Shown here one piece after another: positions 1 to 6,239 of a DNA stretch of 6,929 bases. Origin of the DNA: an uncultured Halioglobus sp. (GTDB lineage: Bacteria > Pseudomonadota > Gammaproteobacteria > Pseudomonadales > Halieaceae). The translations under genes and the position numbers were made by a program. The notes beneath the pieces were generated by a model. The model was given only the letters and a program-made list of their open reading frames with translations, did not search any database and was not told where the DNA came from. The stretch lies in contig CAJQQW010000258.1 in assembly GCA_905480565.1 (NCBI GenBank), positions 1 to 6,929 of the forward strand, in the 5' to 3' direction. Each line of letters starts with the position of its first letter. Position 1 is the stretch's first letter.

Positions 1-1
1 T

Positions 2-20
2 TCGAGTGCGTTACACTCGA
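2..20. repeat. Short perfect inverted repeat ahead of the lipoprotein gene
   Basis: A 7-base arm (TCGAGTG, 2-8) is followed by a 5-base loop and its exact complement (CACTCGA, 14-20). It could fold into a small hairpin just upstream of the ribosome binding site of the lipoprotein gene. There is no T-run after it, so it is not a convincing intrinsic terminator. All three plus frames are open from base 1 to at least 46, so the hairpin may lie inside the 3' end of an upstream gene that is cut off by the window. Confidence 0.35.
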
Positions 21-39
21 GCACAGAGAGGAAAGAACT

Positions 40-618
40 TTGTCCGTAAGTGAGAACAAGACAGTTATCGTGGTTTGCTTGGTGCTATTGCTGCAGGGTT
101 GTGCTGCGCAATCGACGCAGACCGCCGGTGCCAATGATGTAGCTGGGGAGTCCGTTCCGGAACTGAATCTGAACTTGCCGGATCAGACCGATACGGCCTG
201 CGCCTGTTCCCAAGATAAATCCGGCGACCACAACTTACTGGAGAAGGGCTTGCGCGCCTTGATGGCGGGCGATCATCGAGAGGCAGTGAACTACTTTCGT
301 CGCTACCAGCGGTTGGAGTCATCCCCGGAAGAGGGGTGGGAAGCGGAGGTGGCCGTCGCGTATGACAAGATGTTGCCTGGCAGCCCCTATTACAATCCGG
401 ATGCAGCGAGCGAGAGTTATCGCCGCCTTGTGAGAAGGGAGCCTGATCCGGAGACGGTACACCCCTATATCCGGTTGCTGCTTGGCGCCCTTGCTAACTT
501 CACCGTGCTGCATAGGCAGATAGATGATTTACAGAACGAAAAAGATGACCTTACCGAGAGTCTCGAGAAACGGGAAGAAGCGCTCAAGCGGCTGCGTGAG
601 TTGACCTTAGGTCAGTAG
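40..618 (+). CDS. Outer-membrane-type lipoprotein with C-terminal coiled coil (possibly QseG-like)
   Basis: The 192-residue product starts with a short N-region and a hydrophobic stretch (residues 8-18) ending in the lipobox L-Q-G-C, so Cys21 would be lipidated and become residue 1. Ala follows the Cys rather than Asp, which in enterobacteria favours outer-membrane sorting. A polar linker holds an unusual Cys-Ala-Cys (54-56). Residues about 66-95 resemble one TPR-like helical hairpin. Residues about 155-188 are a charged heptad-like helix, probably a coiled coil. The start is TTG, chosen because GAGAGG at 26-31 sits 8 bases ahead and because it places the signal peptide correctly. The layout of lipobox, helical domain and coiled coil recalls QseG, the lipoprotein coded between the QseE and QseF two-component genes in enterobacteria, but I cannot confirm homology by eye. 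Its 3' end overlaps the opposing kinase gene by 35 bases. Confidence 0.75.
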   Translation: MSVSENKTVIVVCLVLLLQGCAAQSTQTAGANDVAGESVPELNLNLPDQTDTACACSQDKSGDHNLLEKGLRALMAGDHREAVNYFRRYQRLESSPEEGWEAEVAVAYDKMLPGSPYYNPDAASESYRRLVRREPDPETVHPYIRLLLGALANFTVLHRQIDDLQNEKDDLTESLEKREEALKRLRELTLGQ

Positions 619-2113
619 GCAGTGTCACGGTGAAGATAGACCCTGCGCCGGGCTGGCTGCGCACAACAATCGTGCCGCCCATCAATTCGCTGTAATTTTT
701 GCAGATTGCGAGGCCCAGGCCGGTGCCACCGTAGTTGGCACTGGTTGATGAATCCGCCTGCACAAATGCATCGAATACTCTGTTGATCTGATCATCGCTC
801 ATCCCGATACCCGTATCCTGCACGGTAAACTCTACCCACCCCGGGCGCTCCGCAATTTCTTCCGCGCAGATACGAATGATTCCCCTTTCGGTGAACTTGT
901 TCGCGTTACTGAGCAGATTAGTCATTATTTGGCGAAACTTGGCGGCGTCACTGTAAAAATCGGGCAGGGCCTTGATCTTGTCCGTGCGCAGTTCGTTGCC
1001 GGTTTTTCGCAAAAGGGGAGACAGGACATCGCAGGATTGTCGGATGATGTCTGCGGGATTGAAAGTCTCGCAGTGCAGGGACATTTTTCCCGTCTCTATT
1101 TTAGAGAGATCCAGAATGTCATTGATGAGGGACAGGAGCTGCTGTCCAGAGCTCATAATCGTGCCAAGGTCCTGCTGGAATTGCTGCTTATTGACCTCTG
1201 CTGTGTCGCCCAGTTCGTCCTGCAACATTTCACTGTAGCCTATAATGGCGTTGAGCGGCGTCCTCAATTCGTGACTGACGTTGGCCAGGAAAATGCTTTT
1301 GGTAGCGCTAGCCTCGTCTGCGGCATCCCGCGCCTTGCGAACGTCGTATATTGCGTTGCGCAACTTGTCTGACATATCGTTGAATGCGGCGGCCAGGTCG
1401 CCCAATTCGCCAGTGTCGTCGATATCGTCTATGCGGTAGTTCAGATCGCCGCTTCCAATGCGCTCGGTGCCTTTCTTGAGTCTTTTCAGGGAGCGATTGG
1501 TGTAGCTGACCAGATAGTACCCCAGTATGGCTGTCAGAAATATTGAAGCGAAAAACCCGATCACTGTAATGCGGTCGGTCAGCTCAATTGTACGGTCGAT
1601 AATATTGGCTCTTTGTGAGGCGATGAACGCTTGTCGCGCCTCCAGCGCCTGTAATCGCTGGCGAACGTCGAGGAACGGGAGCGGATCATCCATGTCCTTT
1701 TTAAAGGCGGGATCGTTATAGTTTCGATAGAAGGTTATCCAATTCTCAAGCAATGTCGAGCTGCTGTCCCAGAGCATTTCGAAATTAAGTTCTGTTACGC
1801 CGCGGCTGAGGGAGCCCAGCTTTTTTATTCTTGCGTTGATCGTATCAATAGCGGTTTCGGCCTGGAGTAACTCCGTATTTTCCAACTGATCTTCGGTATT
1901 GTCGCGCAAGGTGGCCAGAATCAGTACCTGCTGTTTCTGATCCTCCAGTAATTGCTCTATCTCGGTGGACAGCTGAGCTGCAGTTACCGAGTTGCGGTAG
2001 GCAGCCATGCTCTCGTTCCTCGCATAACTGCCCCAGAAATGTGTACCTACATTGATCGCAAACAGGATCAGGATGGTAACAAGTGAGAGGGTCAGCTGGC
2101 GTCTGAGGCTCAT
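584..2113 (-). CDS. Membrane sensor histidine kinase with HAMP domain
   Basis: This 509-residue protein should sense a signal across the inner membrane and phosphorylate response-regulator receivers. One membrane helix lies at about 8-28. A mostly helical periplasmic region of about 155 residues follows (29-182), then a second membrane helix at about 183-204, HAMP (about 205-257) and the dimerisation/phosphoacceptor helix with the H-box HELRTPLNAI (His281). The ATPase domain shows an N-box with Asn399 and Asn403, a G1 motif DTGIG (433-437), an F-box around 447-450 and a G2 motif GGTGLGL (462-468). All catalytic motifs look intact. There is no attached receiver, so it is not a hybrid kinase. 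The ATG overlaps the stop of the upstream receiver gene as ATGA, which implies translational coupling. It is the last gene of the cyclase-receiver-kinase operon, so its likely substrates are the receiver protein and the receiver of the cyclase. The periplasmic ligand is unknown. Confidence 0.94.
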   Translation of the reverse strand: MSLRRQLTLSLVTILILFAINVGTHFWGSYARNESMAAYRNSVTAAQLSTEIEQLLEDQKQQVLILATLRDNTEDQLENTELLQAETAIDTINARIKKLGSLSRGVTELNFEMLWDSSSTLLENWITFYRNYNDPAFKKDMDDPLPFLDVRQRLQALEARQAFIASQRANIIDRTIELTDRITVIGFFASIFLTAILGYYLVSYTNRSLKRLKKGTERIGSGDLNYRIDDIDDTGELGDLAAAFNDMSDKLRNAIYDVRKARDAADEASATKSIFLANVSHELRTPLNAIIGYSEMLQDELGDTAEVNKQQFQQDLGTIMSSGQQLLSLINDILDLSKIETGKMSLHCETFNPADIIRQSCDVLSPLLRKTGNELRTDKIKALPDFYSDAAKFRQIMTNLLSNANKFTERGIIRICAEEIAERPGWVEFTVQDTGIGMSDDQINRVFDAFVQADSSTSANYGGTGLGLAICKNYSELMGGTIVVRSQPGAGSIFTVTLPTDLRSTHAAA

Positions 2114-2484
2114 AAGCGGATCAGCTTGTTGATCTTGATGAGCAGGCCGGGGAAGTCAACAGGCTTGGTGGCGTAATCGTCACAACCTGAATCGAGTGCG
2201 TATTGGCGATGGTCGTCGGTGGCGTGAGCGGTGAGCGCAATAATCGGGATGTGCCCGATATCCTTGTCCTCTTTGGCCCTGCGGCTGGCAGCCCAACCAT
2301 CCAGCACGGGGAGGTTCATGTCCATTAATACAATGCAGGGCATCTTCGAGTGCATAATATCCAGCGCCTGCTTGCCGTTGCCCGCCGTGAGTACATCAAA
2401 TCCAGCCCTGCTGAGTCGGCGGATCATCATGTCCCGATTCAGTTCGTTGTCTTCCACCAGCAGCACTGTACCGCTCAGGTTCAT
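2110..2484 (-). CDS. Stand-alone response-regulator receiver (CheY/DivK-like)
   Basis: At 124 residues this is a single receiver domain with no output domain. The acidic pocket is Glu11-Asp12, the phosphoacceptor is Asp55 in the LMDMNLPVLDG stretch, the switch Thr is Thr85, and the conserved Lys is Lys107 in the ATKPVD segment. All residues needed for phosphorylation are present. The gene sits between the cyclase and the kinase and overlaps each by 4 bases (ATGA at 2481-2484 and 2110-2113), so the three proteins are probably made in step. Without an output domain it must act by protein contact. It could be a diffusible signal, a phosphate sink competing with the cyclase receiver, or an allosteric partner of the kinase, as DivK is in Caulobacter. 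Which of these applies cannot be read from sequence. Confidence 0.93.
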   Translation of the reverse strand: MNLSGTVLLVEDNELNRDMMIRRLSRAGFDVLTAGNGKQALDIMHSKMPCIVLMDMNLPVLDGWAASRRAKEDKDIGHIPIIALTAHATDDHRQYALDSGCDDYATKPVDFPGLLIKINKLIRL

Positions 2485-3926
2485 TCTGCTTGTCCCGTAA
2501 TCTGGTGGACCAGGATTGTCTCATCAATTCCCTTTACGTTTACTTTCCTGCTTGTGCCTACCTTATAGTTGCCGGACAGGCTTGTCAGCGTGCTTTCAGA
2601 GACAAGAATTTCGCCGCCGCCGGTAATGTCTTCAATGCGGGAGGTGACATTCATGGCATGCCCGACAAAACCATACTTGCTGCGTCGCTCGGAGCCGATA
2701 TTGCCTGCAATAACATCGCCTGTATTGATAGCGATGCCGGTGTGGACGGCCGGAAAGCCCTCCGCTTGGTTGAGGGCGTTTATTTCGACCATGGCGGACT
2801 GCATGGCCAGTGCGCATTTTACGGCCCGATCCGAATCGTCATCCCGGCGCTGGGGAGCACCGAATACAGCGAGAATCGCATCGCCAATGAACTCGTCTAT
2901 GATGCCGTTGTGCGCCATTATGATTTCAGTCATTGTGCCGAGGTATCGATTCAGCATGGTCACAACCTGGGACGGGGCAAGGTGCTCACTCAGCGTAGTA
3001 AAACCCCGAATATCCGATAACATGATACTGACGCGGCGCAGGTCTCCTCCCAGTTCCAGGCCCTCCGGCCTTTCCAGAATATCAGTAACGATCTCGTCCG
3101 AGAGATAACGACCGAAGGTGGCGCGAATAAATTTTTCGTTACGTTCCAGTTGCTGCCGATACTGCTCTTCCCTGTCATGCCAGCGTTTTCGCTCTATGCC
3201 CGCTTTTATGCGTGCCTGCAGCAGAACGGGGTTGAACGGTTTGAACAGGTAGTCGTCGGCGCCGGCCTCGATACATTCAATAATGCCGTCCATATCCTGA
3301 TTGCCGGAAATAACAATGACCGGCGTGGCACGCCAGTCCGGGTGGTCCTTGATGCGTCGCAGGACTTCGTGACCATCCATCCCGGGCATCAGCAAGTCCA
3401 GTAATACGACATCGACATCGCTCTGTTCAAGAGCACGGAGAGCCTCTTCACCGCTGGCGGCCGTAATGACAATGTGCCCGCTGTTTGACAGGTTCCTGGC
3501 GAGCAGTTCGCGATTTTCCTTGAGATCGTCCACTGCGAGGATAAAGCCCGGCTCCACGGTAAGGGTGCGTTTCTCGCTGCCGCCGGCGTCGGTATTGACA
3601 CTGCGGGTTGATTCAATATGTTGCAGAAGGGTTTCCAGCCTTGAGCCCAGCTCTGGCAGGTCACCCTTGACATCCTCACGCAGCATTTCAGCATAGCCAC
3701 GCAACGCCGTTAGAATGTTCATCAGATCGTGGACGTTGGCAGCCGGTCCATCTGCTCTCAGTAAACTCTCCAGTCGGTCTGCCGCCTCCAGTAGGCGGGA
3801 GAAGTCCTCAAGCGTATCGGGGGCGAGGGCGTCTTGCACAGCATCGAAGGCGTTGCGTAAATCCGGAATGGCCTCGAGCAGGCGATCCTCCATGCGTGCG
3901 ACGTCACTGTCTTGTGTGTTGTTCAA
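2481..3926 (-). CDS. Response-regulator class III adenylate/guanylate cyclase with H-box-like N-terminal helix
   Basis: This 481-residue cytoplasmic protein should make a cyclic nucleotide under phosphorylation control. Residues about 60-110 look like the phosphoacceptor helix of a kinase (HDLMNILTALRGYAEML, His66), but no ATPase domain follows. A receiver spans about 128-243, with Asp133/Asp134, phosphoacceptor Asp177, Ser207 and Lys229. A charged signalling helix and the family motif FGRYLSDEIV (271-280) lead to the cyclase domain (about 299-470). Metal-binding Asp305 and Asp349 and the transition-state pair Asn426/Arg430 are present, so it looks active. At the purine-selecting position before IGD it has Glu345 instead of Lys, and Gly419 at the second position, which points towards GTP. 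The reading frame is open up to 4079, but I chose TTG at 3926 because GGAGGT (3933-3938) lies 6 bases ahead; the extra upstream residues look like untranslated leader. First gene of the operon. Confidence 0.91.
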   Translation of the reverse strand: MNNTQDSDVARMEDRLLEAIPDLRNAFDAVQDALAPDTLEDFSRLLEAADRLESLLRADGPAANVHDLMNILTALRGYAEMLREDVKGDLPELGSRLETLLQHIESTRSVNTDAGGSEKRTLTVEPGFILAVDDLKENRELLARNLSNSGHIVITAASGEEALRALEQSDVDVVLLDLLMPGMDGHEVLRRIKDHPDWRATPVIVISGNQDMDGIIECIEAGADDYLFKPFNPVLLQARIKAGIERKRWHDREEQYRQQLERNEKFIRATFGRYLSDEIVTDILERPEGLELGGDLRRVSIMLSDIRGFTTLSEHLAPSQVVTMLNRYLGTMTEIIMAHNGIIDEFIGDAILAVFGAPQRRDDDSDRAVKCALAMQSAMVEINALNQAEGFPAVHTGIAINTGDVIAGNIGSERRSKYGFVGHAMNVTSRIEDITGGGEILVSESTLTSLSGNYKVGTSRKVNVKGIDETILVHQITGQAE

Positions 3927-3932
3927 CGCGGT

Positions 3933-3938
3933 ACCTCC
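3933..3938 (-). promoter_or_regulatory. Strong Shine-Dalgarno that fixes the cyclase TTG start
   Basis: On the minus strand GGAGGT is followed by a 6-base spacer and TTG at 3926-3924. This is the best ribosome binding site in the region, while the next in-frame ATG (3893) has none. The site lies inside a small complementary pair (CGCGG / CCGCG, 3927-3941), so part of it could be paired in the mRNA; that is weak evidence for translational control. Confidence 0.7.
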
Positions 3939-4136
3939 GCGTGACACAGGCGGGGAGCGTTCAGCATGGTCGGACAGGATGAGTAGCGAGATGCCGGCGG
4001 ACGCACAGGGCACTTCCCCTTTTTTATTTTGGGTGTTAGCGAAGTATAGCGACCTGTGTGTGACTGGGGAAATGGTCAATTCCGCCGGTTCGATAGTGGC
4101 TCAAGCTAATTTGCCGACAGAGGTGCGATTTTCAGA

Positions 4137-4169
4137 ACGTTTGGGTTATTATTGGGTTAAACGTAATAC
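4137..4169 (+). promoter_or_regulatory. Candidate promoter/operator of the Crp-like gene with helical-phase direct repeats
   Basis: TTGGGTTA occurs twice (4141-4148 and 4152-4159) with an 11-base period, about one helical turn. The pair is flanked by ACGTTT (4137-4142) and AAACGT (4159-4164), an exact inverted repeat. Inside it TATTAT (4147-4152) matches a sigma-70 -10 at five of six bases but has only a poor -35 (TGCGAT, 4124-4129). A second reading, TTGGGT (4141-4146), 17 bases, TAATAC (4164-4169), is weaker at the -10. The repeats overlap the core promoter, so a protein bound here would affect transcription of the regulator directly. Confidence 0.35.
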
Positions 4170-4192
4170 GCTTGAAAGGGATTGGGTGTGTC

Positions 4193-4840
4193 ATGCTGCA
4201 ACAAGTAGAAATTTTTCGGGGTCTTTCGTCTGAGGAGCTGGATGCGCTGGCGGCAAGCAGCACCAGCCGGTCGTTTCCCAAGAATACTGTGGTCATACAC
4301 GAGAATGATCCGGCGGACTCCCTGTTTGTGATTGAGAGCGGCAAGGTGAAAGTCTACTGCAGTGACAAAAACGGCAAGGAGTTCATCATGAATACCCAGG
4401 GCGCCGGGGATTACTTCGGTGAGCTTGCCCTGCTTGATGATTCAACCCGTTCTGCCTCCGTGCGCACTGTGGAAAAATCGAGTTTTTGCATCATTTATAA
4501 GGAAGATTTCAATCGGGTGTTGGACCAGCACCCCAACATTGCACGCCAGCTTGTGCGCAATCTGGCACAACGGGTGCGTAAACTCACTGCGGATGTGAAG
4601 AGTCTGGCCCTGCAGGATGTCTACGGCCGGGTGGCCAATGTGCTGATGGACCTGTCTGAAGAGCGCGGTGACGGCACGCACTATATACCGGAGAAGCTGA
4701 CTCAGCAGGATATCGCAGATCGGGTAGGGGCCTCACGGGAGATGGTGGCACGGATCCTCAAGGATCTTACCATCGGCGAGTATATTCGCTTCGAAGGGCG
4801 GCATATCATCATCAACACCCGGCTTCCGGCAAAGTACTAG
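4193..4840 (+). CDS. Crp/Fnr-family transcription regulator, likely cyclic-nucleotide-binding
   Basis: The 215-residue product (E. coli Crp is 210) has an N-terminal cyclic-nucleotide-binding domain (about 5-115), a long dimerisation helix (about 116-143) and a C-terminal winged helix-turn-helix. The phosphate-binding cassette shows Gly76-Glu77-Leu78 and Arg86-Ser87, the residues that hold the cyclic phosphate in Crp. There is no N-terminal Cys cluster, so it is not an Fnr iron-sulphur sensor. The recognition helix SREMVARIL keeps the Arg182, Glu183 and Arg187 pattern of Crp, suggesting TGTGA-type half sites. Anchoring on LQDVYGR (Crp LDVTGR), the Crp adenine-contact pair Thr127/Ser128 aligns with Leu131/Thr132. 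I chose ATG 4193 over TTG 4172 because the protein then begins MLQQVEIFRGLS, as is usual for the family; its SD (AAGGG, 4176-4180) is rather distant at 12 bases. It is divergent from the cyclase operon, which makes it the natural effector. Confidence 0.9.
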   Translation: MLQQVEIFRGLSSEELDALAASSTSRSFPKNTVVIHENDPADSLFVIESGKVKVYCSDKNGKEFIMNTQGAGDYFGELALLDDSTRSASVRTVEKSSFCIIYKEDFNRVLDQHPNIARQLVRNLAQRVRKLTADVKSLALQDVYGRVANVLMDLSEERGDGTHYIPEKLTQQDIADRVGASREMVARILKDLTIGEYIRFEGRHIIINTRLPAKY

Positions 4841-4859
4841 CAGGCTCAGGCTCCCTCGG

Positions 4860-6239
4860 TTACTTCGGTTCGTTGACTGTGATGTCGATGTGGCCGCTGG
4901 CTAATTGTGCTTGCAGCTTGTCGCCAGCGGCGACCTGACGGGCATCTCGCACAACCAGACCCTCGCTGTCAGTGACGATGGCATAACCCCGTTGTAAGGT
5001 GCCCAGTGGGCTAAGCGAGTCCAGCATTTGGCCCAGTGCGGCAATGTGCGCTCTGCGCTGTCGCAGCCTCTGTAGCATTAAATCCTTCAGCCGCAGACTA
5101 CCCCGTCGGTTGGCTTCCGCTGAGCGTATTATGCGACTGTCGGGCGAGAGCGCCAGCAATCGACTGGTAGCAAACTTTGCTGTGACGCTGTGCCGATTCA
5201 GCAGGGTGCGTTGTGCCCGAATCAGTTGCAGTTCCAGATCGTCGATGCGCTGGGCGTTGTCTCGCAGCTGGGCGCCAGGGTGCCTCAGTTGGCGAGCTAG
5301 GTAGTTGACCAGAGTCGCTGTGTCCATAAGACGTCGCTTCATCTGGCGAACGAGGCTGCTATGCAGTGAGTCGAGCTGTTGCTGCCACTTTTGCTGGTCC
5401 GGGCTGACCATTTCTGCCGCCGCCGACGGGGTTGGTGCCCGGACATCAGCGGCCATATCGGCGATAGTGAAATCGACCTCATGGCCTACGGCGCTGATGA
5501 TGGGCAGGGTGCTATCCGCGATCGCCCGCGCCACTATCTCTTCATTAAAAGCCCATAGGTCTTCCAGTGAGCCGCCGCCGCGACCCACAATGAGGGCATC
5601 CAGTTGGACTTTTTTTTCGTCGTGCCAGCGGTTAGCACAGGCGATGGCGCGACCGATCTGCTGGGCAGCGCCCTCGCCCTGCACGGCAACGGGGAAAACA
5701 CAAACCTCGATCATCGGACAGCGTCGCTCAAGCACCTGCAGGATATCGTGAATTACAGCTCCCGATGGAGAGGTAATCACTCCTACTCGGGCAACATCAG
5801 AGGGTAGGGCGCGCTTGCGCTCCTGAGCAAACAGGCCCTCGGCCTCTAATCTGCCTTTGAGTTGCTCAAAGGCAGCCTGCAACGCGCCAGCGCCGGCAGG
5901 CTCCAGATGTTCTGCAATCAGTTGAAACTCTCCCCGGGCTTCGTAAAGGGAAACGCGACAGCGGACGCGCACCGCATCACCGTTGGCAGGCGTGAACCTG
6001 GCGCGTTGATTGCTGCGGCTGAACATAGCGCAGCGCACCTGAGATTTGCTGTCCTTCAATGAAAAGTACCAGTGACCGGAGGCGGGCGCGACGAAGTTAC
6101 TGATCTCTCCCTCAACCCACAGGGCGTCGAAATGGGAATCCAGAAGGGTCTTGACCTGACGATTCAGCTGACTTACTGAGATAGCCGTTTCAGGTGCGCC
6201 CGTATTGAAAGGGTTGTTCAAGGGTATGCTCGCCTTCAC
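4860..6239 (-). CDS. xseA: Exodeoxyribonuclease VII large subunit
   Basis: XseA is the catalytic subunit of exonuclease VII, which degrades single-stranded DNA from both ends; it works in the cytoplasm with several copies of the small subunit XseB, not coded in this window. The 459 residues match the family length (E. coli 456). An OB-fold DNA-binding domain spans about 18-112. The catalytic domain shows SPSGAVIHDI (157-166), GRGGGSLEDLWAFNEE (219-234) and VGHEVDFTIAD (251-261), with His253 and Asp256 at positions I recall as essential in E. coli. A long helical, coiled-coil-rich segment (about 280-400) should bind XseB, and the C-terminal RGYAI motif lies at 417-421. The start is GTG; AAGG lies 4 bases ahead and GAGG 13 bases ahead, both in or next to a predicted hairpin. 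It converges on the Crp-like gene with 19 bases between stops and no clear terminator, and is divergent from guaB. Confidence 0.97.
   Translation of the reverse strand: MKASIPLNNPFNTGAPETAISVSQLNRQVKTLLDSHFDALWVEGEISNFVAPASGHWYFSLKDSKSQVRCAMFSRSNQRARFTPANGDAVRVRCRVSLYEARGEFQLIAEHLEPAGAGALQAAFEQLKGRLEAEGLFAQERKRALPSDVARVGVITSPSGAVIHDILQVLERRCPMIEVCVFPVAVQGEGAAQQIGRAIACANRWHDEKKVQLDALIVGRGGGSLEDLWAFNEEIVARAIADSTLPIISAVGHEVDFTIADMAADVRAPTPSAAAEMVSPDQQKWQQQLDSLHSSLVRQMKRRLMDTATLVNYLARQLRHPGAQLRDNAQRIDDLELQLIRAQRTLLNRHSVTAKFATSRLLALSPDSRIIRSAEANRRGSLRLKDLMLQRLRQRRAHIAALGQMLDSLSPLGTLQRGYAIVTDSEGLVVRDARQVAAGDKLQAQLASGHIDITVNEPK

Larger units (their letters stand above)
3927..4192. promoter_or_regulatory. 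Divergent control region between the cyclase operon and the Crp-like gene
   Basis: These 266 bases must hold both divergent promoters. On the minus strand a fair -10 (TATACT, 4048-4043) has no -35 at normal spacing; TTGACC at 4079-4074 is 25 bases away, too far for a standard sigma-70 promoter. If TATACT is used, the cyclase mRNA would have a leader of roughly 110 bases. An A/T patch (about 4021-4030) lies in that leader. On the plus strand the stretch 4137-4169 has promoter-like and repeat elements, listed separately. I found no clear palindromic TGTGA-N6-TCACA Crp site and no TTGAT-N4-ATCAA Fnr site by eye. A promoter lacking a proper -35 on both sides would fit activator dependence, but this is inference. 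Confidence 0.4.

Noticed and set aside
1..53. 3' end of an upstream gene overlapping the lipoprotein start
   Set aside because: Two plus frames stay open from base 1 to stops at 47-49 and 51-53, and the third runs into the lipoprotein frame. With under 50 bases there is no way to tell which frame, if any, is coding.
929..1372. Plus-strand open frame opposite the kinase gene
   Set aside because: It is a shadow of the kinase ATPase and phosphoacceptor coding sequence, with no ribosome binding site or recognisable domain. Similar shadows occur opposite the cyclase, xseA and guaB genes.
4059..4078. TGTGA half site with a partial TGAC/GTCA inverted repeat near the cyclase promoter
   Set aside because: The second half does not match TCACA at the 6-base spacing of a Crp site, so it is only a half site. 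Such 5-base matches are frequent by chance.
4172..4192. Seven-residue N-terminal extension of the Crp-like protein from TTG 4172
   Set aside because: TTG 4172 has no Shine-Dalgarno ahead of it. The ATG at 4193 gives the usual family N-terminus.
4841..4859. Bidirectional terminator between the Crp-like gene and xseA
   Set aside because: The 19 bases contain a tandem AGGCTC repeat but no stable stem and no T-run on either strand.
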